A stretch of DNA of 64,000 nucleotides from Anaerorhabdus sp964386325 (GCA_964386325.1 CAYLQY010000007.1:1-64000), one strand, 5' to 3'. Shown: positions 54,662 through 62,966, numbered from the stretch's first letter. Numbers and translations: made by a program. Notes: a model not told the origin generated them from the sequence alone.

Positions 54662-56119
54662 CTAAATATTATCTACTGGAAACATTGGGCGCATAATACG
54701 CTTAAATGGAATTGATGCAGTATCTTGTGGTGTTGCTCCATCTGTCAATGACATCACATAGAATTCTGAATTTTCTTTCAACTCTGGAAAGATATATCCT
54801 TGCTTAACAACTGTTACATCATAATCAAGCCAGTTAACTCCGGCGTGTTTAAATTGAATCGCATGTGCATAGGATTGACGATGATTAGAAACTATAATAT
54901 CAATCGGTGTTCCTTTAACAGTAACAACTACACAGTTACCAAATTTATTGTAAAGTTCAACATTTGAATCACCCATGCTAATAGGACGAATAACATCTCC
55001 TTTAGATTTAACAATCACATCAAGTTCAACACTCTTTGACATTTCATCATAGTCTGTTCCTAATGTTATATGTACTTCTTTACCAAGCTCATATTCATTT
55101 AACTTTGCTTGTGCTCTATGATCTGTAATTGCCGCAAATAAGAATGATTTTTTCAAATCTTTTACTTCTAATACTTGTCTTAAAATATATGTATTCCAGC
55201 CTGTAGCACCTGATGTTGTATTATCACCAGAGTCTGTAATCACCACTGGTTTACCATCAAAGTCTAAAGCCATTTGAAGGGCTTCAGCAGGTTTTGCAGT
55301 TGTTCCTGTATAATGAAATTCATGGCGCTTATCCCATACATATTTCGCTAATTTATCTGCAACTTCTTCTGCATAATCTTGATCTTCTAGTGTTTGTGGA
55401 ACAACTACTATTCCACAGCCTGCAACATCACAATCATGACGTATGTAACCAACATGCCAAGATACACTCATGATACGTGAATCTTTTTCTAACTCATTCA
55501 TAAAGATATTGATTGAACGTACGGGTTCATCTGCTGAAACGCTTTGTTCACCACCTAAAATAAGTGGCAGTTTGCGATATACAGAATGAATATTAGGACG
55601 ATTTTTTAAAATGTCACATAGCATTTGAGCCATCATTCTCCACGTAGCACTTTGATCTGTGTGCGGAGATTCACGATAACTACGAATTGACGTAATTGCT
55701 TCTACATATTCCTTGTTTAAGTTACCATGCGGATCACATGCAACTGTAATTGGTAGATAAGGTCCTACAAGTTTACGTACTTCTTTAAGTATATGATGAT
55801 CACCTGAACCAATTTCATCCACTTCACTTGCACCATGTAGCATAAGATAAATTCCATCAATTTCATTAAGATGTTCTTTCACAGTATTTAATATACATGC
55901 TTCGATGTAATCAAACGTATGCTTCTTAATAACACCAGAAGCTCCTGATACTGCATAAATAGAAGGAATAACTTCAATATTCTCTTTTTCAAAAATATCT
56001 TTTACAAGCATTTTTTCAACACAATCATCGCCAAAAGCAATGTCAAAACTAGTGATTTCATTCTTCATTGGAACATTAGCATTTGATTCTGTAATAAATT
56101 GACCAATAAGTACTTTCAT
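54662..56119 (-). CDS. M81 (MlrC-like) metallopeptidase, first copy
   Basis: 485 aa. Metal-binding blocks YLMLHGASEVDEIGSGDHH, CDPHGNLNKE and ESPHTDQS, and DSGDNTTSGATGWNT near the C-terminal domain are typical of family M81. Both copies end with a similar RxxRPxxPxDNI sequence. It is preceded by a 108-bp spacer with a strong stem-loop after the PTS gene. Likely cleaves an amide bond in the aglycone; the substrate is unknown. Confidence 0.87.
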   Translation of the reverse strand: MKVLIGQFITESNANVPMKNEITSFDIAFGDDCVEKMLVKDIFEKENIEVIPSIYAVSGASGVIKKHTFDYIEACILNTVKEHLNEIDGIYLMLHGASEVDEIGSGDHHILKEVRKLVGPYLPITVACDPHGNLNKEYVEAITSIRSYRESPHTDQSATWRMMAQMLCDILKNRPNIHSVYRKLPLILGGEQSVSADEPVRSINIFMNELEKDSRIMSVSWHVGYIRHDCDVAGCGIVVVPQTLEDQDYAEEVADKLAKYVWDKRHEFHYTGTTAKPAEALQMALDFDGKPVVITDSGDNTTSGATGWNTYILRQVLEVKDLKKSFLFAAITDHRAQAKLNEYELGKEVHITLGTDYDEMSKSVELDVIVKSKGDVIRPISMGDSNVELYNKFGNCVVVTVKGTPIDIIVSNHRQSYAHAIQFKHAGVNWLDYDVTVVKQGYIFPELKENSEFYVMSLTDGATPQDTASIPFKRIMRPMFPVDNI

Positions 56120-56183
56120 ACTATAATTTCCTAAGTAGTTAACTACTACTTCCTTTCTTAATTATTGTTTGCTACTATACAGT

Positions 56184-56216
56184 TTCTGCCGAAATAGGTA
56201 ATCTATTCCGGCAGAA
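56184..56216 (-). other. Intercistronic stem-loop between EIIBC and M81 genes
   Basis: TTCTGCCG (56184-56191) pairs with CGGCAGAA (56209-56216) with further pairing inside (AATAG/CTATT). No T-run follows on either strand, so it may mark an mRNA processing or stabilising site rather than termination. Confidence 0.55.
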
Positions 56217-56228
56217 GTTTAAATAAGA

Positions 56229-57623
56229 TTAAGCTTTATTAACTGCCTTCTTTTGATCTTGTGCTAAAATAATTTTAGTCGAAACAAAAGACACAACGAT
56301 TGCAACTACAGCAACTAAAGCCGCAATCCAAACATAGTATAAGCTTCCGTTTTGATCAACGAAGAATAAGAAAGTTAATAATCCTGGGCATCCGCCTTGT
56401 ACGAATACTTTAAGTCCAAAGATACCTGCTACCAGTCCTGCTGATGCAGCTCCAATGGCAGTACCAATTAATGCTTTAGGTCTAGAAATTAATGCACCAT
56501 AGAATGCTGGTTCAGTAACCCCACAAAGTGCTGTTACACCAAATGAACTAATCATACCTTTTTGACCTTTGTTATTTTTGATTGTTGTCGCAACAGCTAA
56601 TGCTGTAGCACCGATACAAATATTTGATACAAATCCCATAACACCAGTAACTGAGTTGTAACCAAGTGTTGCAACTAATTCGATACCGATTGGAGATAAC
56701 GCTTTATCTAATCCAAACATAACCATGTATGGATAAATTACTGCAAGAATAGGTTGAGCAATGAAACCTAATGCATTTGTAAGCCATACTACGAATTGTC
56801 CTACATAGCCACTTAATTGGTTTCCTGCTGGACCTAAAATGATAAATGTAACTGGAGCAACAATAGCCATTGTTAGAAGTGGTTTTAAGAAGAATACAAG
56901 AGCTTCTGGTATAATCTTCTTTAATCCCTTATCTACCCAGAACATGAATGCAACACCCAATACGATAGGCAGTACAGTTGAGCCGTAAGAAACTTGAGGA
57001 ATGCCGATTCCAAAGAAGTCTGTTACTACTCCGCTATTAAATTTATCACATATTAGTAATGCCCCTAAGAAGGCACCCATGATTGGTTGCATCTTTAATT
57101 GAGAAGCTAAAGTGTAACCAATGTATACTGGTAGAAACGTAAATCCAGCTTGGAAAATAGCGAGCATCAACTGTGCTGTTCCACTATCAACTGAGAAACC
57201 AAAGTAGTTTACTAGAAGATTTTTAATTGCTAAAATCAACCCTCCTGTAATCATTGCTGGAACTACTGGCATGAAAATAGGTGCTACGAAGTTTCCAAAT
57301 TTGTTAAGCCAATAAGTTGCGTTATGAGGACCTTCTTCCTCTTCATCGACATTTTTAACAGTTCCACCTGGTTGCCAACCTGATACTGCTAAAAATTCAT
57401 TGTATGCATCGTTAACACCAGGACCAATAATGATTTGTACTTGACCTTGCTTATTAACGATACCTGCTGATTCTGGAAGATCTTTCAACCCCTCCTCATT
57501 AACGAGGCTTTTTTTCTTGTAATCAATACGGAGACGTGTAGCGCAATGCGTTACATGACTAATATTTTCGACACCGCCAAGATTTTCAAGAGCTTGTTTT
57601 GATAATTCTTGATACTTTCCCAT
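56229..57623 (-). CDS. PTS EIIBC, beta-glucoside/sucrose type
   Basis: 464 aa. Residues 1-85 form the EIIB domain with the phosphorylated cysteine in THCATRLR (C27). Residues ~105-455 form EIIC with about ten helices (APIFMPVVPAMITGGLI, PIVLGVAFMFWVD, GVTEPAFYG). The EIIA domain is a separate gene in the same cluster. It takes up and phosphorylates a sugar, most likely a beta-glucoside given the two GH1 enzymes and LicT. AAAGGAG 6 nt before ATG. Confidence 0.9.
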   Translation of the reverse strand: MGKYQELSKQALENLGGVENISHVTHCATRLRIDYKKKSLVNEEGLKDLPESAGIVNKQGQVQIIIGPGVNDAYNEFLAVSGWQPGGTVKNVDEEEEGPHNATYWLNKFGNFVAPIFMPVVPAMITGGLILAIKNLLVNYFGFSVDSGTAQLMLAIFQAGFTFLPVYIGYTLASQLKMQPIMGAFLGALLICDKFNSGVVTDFFGIGIPQVSYGSTVLPIVLGVAFMFWVDKGLKKIIPEALVFFLKPLLTMAIVAPVTFIILGPAGNQLSGYVGQFVVWLTNALGFIAQPILAVIYPYMVMFGLDKALSPIGIELVATLGYNSVTGVMGFVSNICIGATALAVATTIKNNKGQKGMISSFGVTALCGVTEPAFYGALISRPKALIGTAIGAASAGLVAGIFGLKVFVQGGCPGLLTFLFFVDQNGSLYYVWIAALVAVVAIVVSFVSTKIILAQDQKKAVNKA

Positions 57624-57661
57624 AATTTTCTCCTTTCAGAACTATCTGTGCTGATTAATAT

Positions 57662-57810
57662 TTGAAAATGAATAGCTAGAATTAACGATTGAAATCTGCA
57701 TTTTGAATGATGGCAGTTATCGCTATGAGAAGCTGTTTTTATTTGCCTAAATATTTTCATTTATTGTATTTACTCAAATACAAACAAATATTCAGCTATT
57801 CATTTTTCAA
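57662..57810. repeat. 149-bp region bounded by 16/17-nt inverted repeats
   Basis: TTGAAAATGAATAGCT (57662-57677) and AGCTATTCATTTTTCAA (57794-57810) are inverted repeats differing by one T. A small GGCA/TGCC pairing is inside. It fills the gap between the antiterminator and EIIBC genes. No RAT motif or consensus promoter is seen, so it could be a structured leader or a mobile remnant. Confidence 0.45.
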
Positions 57811-57823
57811 CTAATTTTATAGG

Positions 57824-58675
57824 TTAAGCTAGGTTTCCATATAACTGTTCAGTCAACTTTATCAAGTGAAGCATAATATATAATTTTTCATCTACACTTA
57901 CTTCATAGTTATATTTTTCTTTGATTACTTTACATATCCTATCAATACATTCACTTTGTTTACTATTCGCATCTGCAAGTATTTTATATGTGCTTCGATT
58001 ATCCACTGTTTTATATTCAATATATTCTTTGTTGATAACTCTTTGTGCAAAGAAACGACAATGAGTAATGAATCTATCGCAGTTAAAGTTATCTAAATCA
58101 AGTACTCCAAATTCTTCTTTTACAATTCCTAATATATCTTCAATAACCGCTGTAATCTCATACATTTGTTGCATGTTTGAATCTATTTGTGCATTGATAA
58201 TATGAAGTGCAATGAAACTTGCTTCGCTTTCATCAATATCTAGTTTTAGACTTTGACGAAGTATTTCAGTTGCTTTTAAGCCTATCTTATACTCTTCTTT
58301 GTATAATGATTTAATATTTAATAATAGGGTTGTATCAAATACAATTCCCATTTTTATTCTTTCGACTAGATTTGATATATGATCTGTCAATGTTACATAA
58401 ATTGAATCATTTACTCTTTTTTTGCTTTGTGATTTTATGTAATCAATAATGTCTTCTGCTGCAATAATATAGTCATAAGGTACATCTTGAACAAGTGTTT
58501 TAAACTTTTGTCCAACATCATCTTTCAATTCGAATTTCTTTTCGATTCTATCTTCGATGACTGTACTACCTCTCGATAGTCCGTATGCTATTCCACGTCC
58601 TACCAGTATGATTTCTTCGCCCTTTGCATTTTCCGAAAGAATTACATTGTTATTAAAAATTTGCCTTATTTTCAA
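57824..58675 (-). CDS. BglG/LicT-type transcriptional antiterminator
   Basis: 283 aa. CAT RNA-binding domain (~1-55: KIRQIFNNNVIL, GRGIAYG), then two PRD domains with the usual phosphorylatable histidines (DHISNLVERI, ALHIINAQ, ITHCRFFAQRV, MLHLIKLTEQ). Start is TTG 58675: GGGGG lies 8 nt upstream and the protein then begins KIRQIFNNN like other family members; the GTG at 58684 is too close to it. It binds the RAT found upstream of the IIA gene and so controls its own operon by sugar-dependent phosphorylation. Confidence 0.92.
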   Translation of the reverse strand: MKIRQIFNNNVILSENAKGEEIILVGRGIAYGLSRGSTVIEDRIEKKFELKDDVGQKFKTLVQDVPYDYIIAAEDIIDYIKSQSKKRVNDSIYVTLTDHISNLVERIKMGIVFDTTLLLNIKSLYKEEYKIGLKATEILRQSLKLDIDESEASFIALHIINAQIDSNMQQMYEITAVIEDILGIVKEEFGVLDLDNFNCDRFITHCRFFAQRVINKEYIEYKTVDNRSTYKILADANSKQSECIDRICKVIKEKYNYEVSVDEKLYIMLHLIKLTEQLYGNLA

Positions 58676-58707
58676 CGATGACACCCCCTTTATGAGCCTT
58701 CCGTACT

Positions 58708-59154
58708 TTAATTTTCAATTTCAAATAATTCATCTCCTGGTTGTACATTCCCAGATGATTTGATTTGTTTAACTTTTTTGTTTATTGCTAAAACTGGAAT
58801 AATTGTGTCACACCCTTTATTTTCAATGTATTTCCAATCTACAACTGTTAATAAGTCACCTTGTCTTACTTGATCACCAACTTCAACTTTTGTATCAAAT
58901 GGAATTCCATTCAACATTACCGTATCAATGCCAATATGTAGTAGTATTTCTAAACCACTACTCATTTCAATTCCAATCGCATGTTTTGTTTCATAAACCA
59001 TCGTTACCACTCCATCCACTGGACTGAATATTTCTTTTGCCTTCGGTATTATCGCAATACCGTCACCAAGCATTTTCTTTGAGAACATCTCATCATTTAC
59101 ATTTTCTAAATGTACTAATTCTCCCCTGATTGGGCTACATAATATATTGTTCAT
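58708..59154 (-). CDS. PTS EIIA, glucose (Crr) type
   Basis: 149 aa from ATG 59154 with GGAGGG 5 nt upstream. The phosphorylated histidine is in LLHIGIDTV (H73) and its partner in ETKHAIGI (H58); SPVDGVVTMV and PGDELFEI are typical. It donates phosphate to EIIB and heads the operon with licT after it. Having IIA apart from EIIBC is common in such clusters. Confidence 0.9.
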   Translation of the reverse strand: MNNILCSPIRGELVHLENVNDEMFSKKMLGDGIAIIPKAKEIFSPVDGVVTMVYETKHAIGIEMSSGLEILLHIGIDTVMLNGIPFDTKVEVGDQVRQGDLLTVVDWKYIENKGCDTIIPVLAINKKVKQIKSSGNVQPGDELFEIEN

Positions 59155-59171
59155 TTTCCCTCCATATGCAT

Positions 59172-59251
59172 AATAAAAACCAATTTGCATAGTAATACCT
59201 TTGTATTACTCACAAATTGGTTTTGCTTGCTTTGTATAACAATAACAATCC
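59172..59251 (-). promoter_or_regulatory. RAT antiterminator overlapping a rho-independent terminator
   Basis: On the minus strand a ribonucleic antiterminator spans 59219-59251: it begins GGATTGTTATTG and ends GCAAGCAAAACC, matching the LicT/SacY target type. Its AAAACC end is also the 5' arm of a terminator stem AAAACCAATTTG / CAAATTGGTTTT (59213-59224, 59176-59187), topped by GTAATAC/GTATTAC and followed by TTTTTATT. LicT binding would prevent that stem forming. Confidence 0.9.
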
Positions 59252-59263
59252 AACTACACCATC

Positions 59264-59292
59264 ATAGTAAGCGGTTTCTTTTATTGTGTCAA
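59264..59292 (-). promoter_or_regulatory. Promoter of the beta-glucoside cluster
   Basis: On the minus strand TTGACA (59287-59292), 17 bp and TACTAT (59264-59269), placing the start point just upstream of the RAT. Confidence 0.8.
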
Positions 59293-59474
59293 CACCAAAA
59301 TAGTAAACTTTTTTATTTTTTATTTTTTTATTAATTATTTAAAATTATCTTTAAAAATGTCAAAATCCATGGTATAGACTACAAATTAATGCTTAACTAA
59401 ATGGTTTTTCATTCTTCCTATAAAATTTAAATCAAGTTATTTCAATGTTCTTTTTTCTACAATTTTTTTGTTAA

Positions 59475-60005
59475 CTAACAACACTTTTTTAGTGAATATT
59501 GTTTTATTTCCGTATATGGATCACATTTTACAACAGTTAATTTTTCACATATAACTGATCGTTGTTCAAATAATTCTAAACATTTTTCTAAGCCCCTTGT
59601 TAAATTCTCATCAGTAATGTTTATTGCAATATGCGGTACCCAGCAATGAGGAGCATAATGATTATCATCACTTGGGCTAGCAATTTCATGCAAGTAATCA
59701 AAGAAACATTCACATGACTCTTGAAGGAACTGATTCAAAATTGGCGCAATGAATAGGACAGATGGTTTAAATATCCCAACTGACCCCAATGTTATTGAGC
59801 TACTACGAATATCCTTAAGACCACTTTCTACTAAGTCTATTAATAAAGATTCACTTTCTGTTTCAAAGCAACCGATTGTAAGATGTCCAGAAATCTTTTC
59901 CACTGCCATATAATTATTTCCTGTAACTTTTGTTACTTCTTGAATTATTCCATCAATGTACTCTTGACTGTCTTTATCAAATTCATAAACTAATGCATAT
60001 TTCAT
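59475..60005 (-). CDS. 2H phosphoesterase (2'-5' RNA ligase-like) protein
   Basis: 176 aa with the two HxT/S-type motifs of the 2H superfamily: GHLTIGC near residue 40 and PHIAINI near 125, the second with Ala in place of Thr/Ser. Such proteins hydrolyse or form cyclic or 2'-5' phosphodiesters. The Ala could weaken catalysis. AAGGAAG precedes the ATG. Isolated; substrate unknown. Confidence 0.75.
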   Translation of the reverse strand: MKYALVYEFDKDSQEYIDGIIQEVTKVTGNNYMAVEKISGHLTIGCFETESESLLIDLVESGLKDIRSSSITLGSVGIFKPSVLFIAPILNQFLQESCECFFDYLHEIASPSDDNHYAPHCWVPHIAINITDENLTRGLEKCLELFEQRSVICEKLTVVKCDPYTEIKQYSLKKCC

Positions 60006-60077
60006 ACACTCTATCTTCCTTCACTATGTGTATTTATTTTATTGGTTTTCTTAAAAATAAACAAGAAGTTCTACAAT

Positions 60078-60554
60078 CTACTTATCCCGTTTTTTATTTC
60101 TATTTTCTTCTCTAACTTCTTCCATAATTTGTGTTGATTTTTCAATAACGTATTTTGTTTCTTTTAGATTAAACATAATAACTCCACACATAATATAGCC
60201 TAGAACGAATATAATTTCTAACACACTAATAAGTATTCCTAAAATATTCAATCGACCTAAACTCAAAACAAATAAGATTATTATTCCCATGACACTAATC
60301 ACATTTAAAGTTATTACGCCTATTAATACTTTTCTAAATCCACAACCAAGTATAGAAATAAACATGAATCTAAGCACCATTTGTCTTAATAGCATAAAAT
60401 CAATTGGTACTTTCACTACAAAAACAAGCAAAATATTAAATATCGCTAGCAAAACAAACAACCAAATTTGGATATTTGTAATTATTTTTAGTCCCTTTTG
60501 AAACTGTTCATCATCTTTTACTTCCGGTCTAACTTTCGCAATTGTATTACCCAT
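60078..60554 (-). CDS. Small membrane protein, function unknown
   Basis: 158 aa with four hydrophobic segments in the middle (LFVLLAIFNILLVFVV, LRFMFISILGCGF, VISVMGIIILFVLSLG, LISVLEIIFVLGYIMCG) and charged ends (RPEVKDDEQFQK; REENRNKKRDK). GAGG lies 6 nt before the ATG. No family recognised. Confidence 0.6.
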   Translation of the reverse strand: MGNTIAKVRPEVKDDEQFQKGLKIITNIQIWLFVLLAIFNILLVFVVKVPIDFMLLRQMVLRFMFISILGCGFRKVLIGVITLNVISVMGIIILFVLSLGRLNILGILISVLEIIFVLGYIMCGVIMFNLKETKYVIEKSTQIMEEVREENRNKKRDK

Positions 60555-60697
60555 TTCTATCCTCTTTCCATCTTTTTAAATCATTCAATTAAGTCTTGTT
60601 AAAGCATCACATTTTATTCCTACTATCTGTATTATCACTCTCCACAACAAAATAAAAATCGGAATATCTTTTTCACTCAATACCCTTAATGGCAACG

Positions 60698-60783
60698 ACA
60701 TGAAAAATCTCTCCCGATTTATTTAATTTTATTCACTAATTTAATTTAACAAGAACATTGTTCTTTTGCAAGATAATTTGTGT
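60698..60783. repeat. Direct repeat, copy A
   Basis: Matches copy B (61197-61282). Exact blocks include CCGATTTATTTAA, ATTTAACAAGAAC and TTTTGCAAGAT in the same order and spacing within 1-2 nt. Copy A also has AAGAAC/GTTCTT as a tiny hairpin followed by Ts, lost in copy B. Confidence 0.6.
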
Positions 60784-60881
60784 ATTAACTGTAAAGAAAA
60801 TTATAAATCTTGTCATCAATTTTTGTCCATAATATCAAAGTACTACTTTTTAAAATGGTATAAAAGTGATAGTAGTTGGGT

Positions 60882-60975
60882 TTGTATAATACACTGTCTA
60901 TGCTATACTACATATAAACCACCAAGTATCAAATGCTTTAGGGAAAGAGAGGACGGGTATCCTCTCTTTTTTTTT
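60882..60975 (+). ncRNA. Candidate small RNA 2 (promoter, ~60-nt transcript, terminator)
   Basis: TTGTAT (60882-60887), 16 bp, TATACT (60904-60909), transcript from about 60916 (AAACCACCAAG), terminator stem AGAGAGGA / TCCTCTCT (60946-60953, 60960-60967) followed by nine Ts. Layout and many bases match unit 1 at 45.7 kb, on the same strand. No ORF of useful size. Confidence 0.6.
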
Positions 60976-61079
60976 CGCTATTTTCAGCTTGATTAGTTTT
61001 TATTTATCTTTTCTATCTTCTGTTTTCAAAAGGTAAATTAGAATTAATACAAAAAGAAAATTTTCCACTTATATCTTAA

Positions 61080-61146
61080 AAACCACCAAGCATTCGTCAT
61101 AGCGTCCCTTATTAGGAGTGTCATTTCAACACCTCCTAATTATTTA
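61080..61146 (+). ncRNA. Candidate small RNA 3, degenerate
   Basis: Begins with the same AAACCACCAAG as unit 2, preceded by a TTATAT -10-like box at nearly the same distance, and ends in a hairpin ATTAGGAG-TGT / ACA-CTCCTAAT (61111-61140, one bulge) with only a weak T-tail. The -35 is poor. Confidence 0.3.
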
Positions 61147-61196
61147 TGCTCATTCTAAACTAATTTCCTAAAACTTAAAGAACCTTCATTCAACAA

Positions 61197-61282
61197 ACAT
61201 GAAAACATCTTCCGATTTATTTAACTTTTATTCCCTAATTCGATTTAACAAGAACCTTTATTTTTTGCAAGATGCTTTATGT
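61197..61282. repeat. Direct repeat, copy B
   Basis: Second copy of the repeat at 60698-60783, same orientation, diverged. Confidence 0.6.
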
Positions 61283-61341
61283 TGCACAATAGAATTATTT
61301 TAATTATTCTCTCAACTGGTTATTAACAAATGAGCTACTAT

Positions 61342-62835
61342 TCATTTGCTAATACTTGTTTTCTTAATAATAAATAAAATAAGTCCTAACACCACTAGCG
61401 CTCCACTAAAGGCTAGAATAGTAGATCCTGTAAATCCTGCGATACAATATCCAATAAAACATGCTGATGCTACAACCAATGCATAAGGTAACTGTGTGGT
61501 TACATGGAAAATATGATTTGATTGAGCCCCTGCACTTGCCATAATTGTTGTATCTGAAATAGGAGAAATATGGTCTCCACATACTGCCCCAGCTAAAACG
61601 GCTGCAATTGTTGTAACTAACATAGGATCACTTTCTAAAAATACGGATGTCACAATAGGAATCAATATACCAAAGGTTCCCCATGAGGTACCTGTCGAAA
61701 ATGCCAAACCTGTTGCGATAAGAAATAATAAGGGTGGTAAGAAAGCTGTAGAGATATGACTATTATGCAAGAAGTTAGATACAAACAACCCTGCTTGAAG
61801 ATTATCTGATACAAAACCACCCAGCGTCCATGCCAATACAAGAATCATAATCACTGGCACCATCATCTTAAATCCAACTGGTAATGCTTCAAAGAAATCT
61901 TTAAAACTTATTACCTTTCTAGGGATATAAAGTAAAAACATAAACACAAGTGTAAAGAATGAACCTAAAACTAACCCAAATGATGCATTACACTCTTGAA
62001 AAGCTTGAATGAACGGTACTCCATCAAAAAATCCCCCTGTGTAAACCATACTTGTTATACATGAGAAAATTAAAAATACAACTGGAAGAATTAAATCCAT
62101 AACACTACCTTTTGCAGATACTTTCTCTTCTTCTATGATTTCAAAATCATTTCTTCCATAAAACAAGTCACCCTTTTCTGCACATTCTTCATGTTGCTTC
62201 ATCGGCCCAAAATTAAAGTTAAAAACACAAACAATGAATACCATGATAATTGTTAACCATGCATAAAGATTAATTGGAATAGTTTGGAGGAAGAGATTAA
62301 ACCCATCTCCAGATGTATATCCTGTAACGGCTGCTGCCCAGCTTGATATTGGTGCGATAATGCATACTGGTGCTGCTGTTGAATCAATAATATAAGCTAG
62401 TTTGGCACGTGATATCTTAAACTTATCTGTCACAGGTCGCATAACACTGCCGACTGTTAAACAGTTAAAATAATCATCCACAAAGATAAGGATTCCAAGT
62501 ATCATCGTAGATAGCATAGCTCCGCGTTTTGATTTTATACGTTTGATTGCCCAATCACCATAAGCTTTACTTCCTCCTGCTCTTGTCATAAGCGCAACAA
62601 TTGCTCCCAAGAATACAAGGAAGAACAAAATACCAACATTCCATGGCGATCCTGTTTTCGCTATCATTACATTAAAAATCTCTGTAGTAGCACCCAGTAT
62701 ATTGAAATTACTAAATAATAATGCCGCTGCTACTATACCTAAAAATAAAGATGAATAAACTTCTTTTGTAACTAACGCTAACCCAATCGCAATTATCGCT
62801 GGCAAAAGCGCCCATACTGTCCCTATGAATTCCAT
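61342..62835 (-). CDS. NhaC-family Na+/H+ antiporter
   Basis: About 497 aa and twelve hydrophobic segments. NhaC-type hallmarks include FVDDYFNCLTVGSVMRP with acidic residues in a helix, IIAPISSWAAAVTGY and SSDTTIMAS-like ISDTTIMASAGAQSNHIFHV, as well as FSTGTSWGTFGI. Start set at ATG 62835 (GGAG 6 nt upstream) rather than 62853. It probably exchanges sodium or amine/organic-acid substrates for protons. Divergent from the WYL regulator, which may control it. Confidence 0.88.
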   Translation of the reverse strand: MEFIGTVWALLPAIIAIGLALVTKEVYSSLFLGIVAAALLFSNFNILGATTEIFNVMIAKTGSPWNVGILFFLVFLGAIVALMTRAGGSKAYGDWAIKRIKSKRGAMLSTMILGILIFVDDYFNCLTVGSVMRPVTDKFKISRAKLAYIIDSTAAPVCIIAPISSWAAAVTGYTSGDGFNLFLQTIPINLYAWLTIIMVFIVCVFNFNFGPMKQHEECAEKGDLFYGRNDFEIIEEEKVSAKGSVMDLILPVVFLIFSCITSMVYTGGFFDGVPFIQAFQECNASFGLVLGSFFTLVFMFLLYIPRKVISFKDFFEALPVGFKMMVPVIMILVLAWTLGGFVSDNLQAGLFVSNFLHNSHISTAFLPPLLFLIATGLAFSTGTSWGTFGILIPIVTSVFLESDPMLVTTIAAVLAGAVCGDHISPISDTTIMASAGAQSNHIFHVTTQLPYALVVASACFIGYCIAGFTGSTILAFSGALVVLGLILFIIKKTSISK

Positions 62836-62966
62836 TTTATTCTCCTGTTTCATTTCATAAACTTACTTTTTTATTTTACCACATTCTAATAAATGCAATG
62901 GACTATACACTGGTGATGTTTTGTAGATTAACGTTTTATTGTACAATGATAGATGAGGTGCACATC

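Larger units (their letters stand above)
60555..61341. other. 787-bp repeat-rich intergenic region
   Basis: No protein gene seen. It holds a direct repeat of ~85 bp (60698-60783 and 61197-61282, 499 bp apart), a small-RNA-like unit at 60882-60975 paralogous to the one at 45.7 kb, and a second unit from 61080 with the same 5' sequence AAACCACCAAG. The repeats bracket both units. Confidence 0.6.

Noticed and set aside
57551..57760. 69-aa minus-strand ORF across the EIIBC start
   Set aside because: Overlaps a well-supported EIIBC start in another frame and lies mostly within the inverted-repeat region; no ribosome site.
57624..57823. A second RAT site before EIIBC
   Set aside because: No GGATTGTTA-type start or GCAAAACC-type end occurs in this gap; only an unrelated inverted repeat is present.
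61321..61348. Terminator at the end of the NhaC gene
   Set aside because: CAAATGA/TCATTTG pairs, but no T-tract follows on the minus strand and the stem is short and AT-rich.
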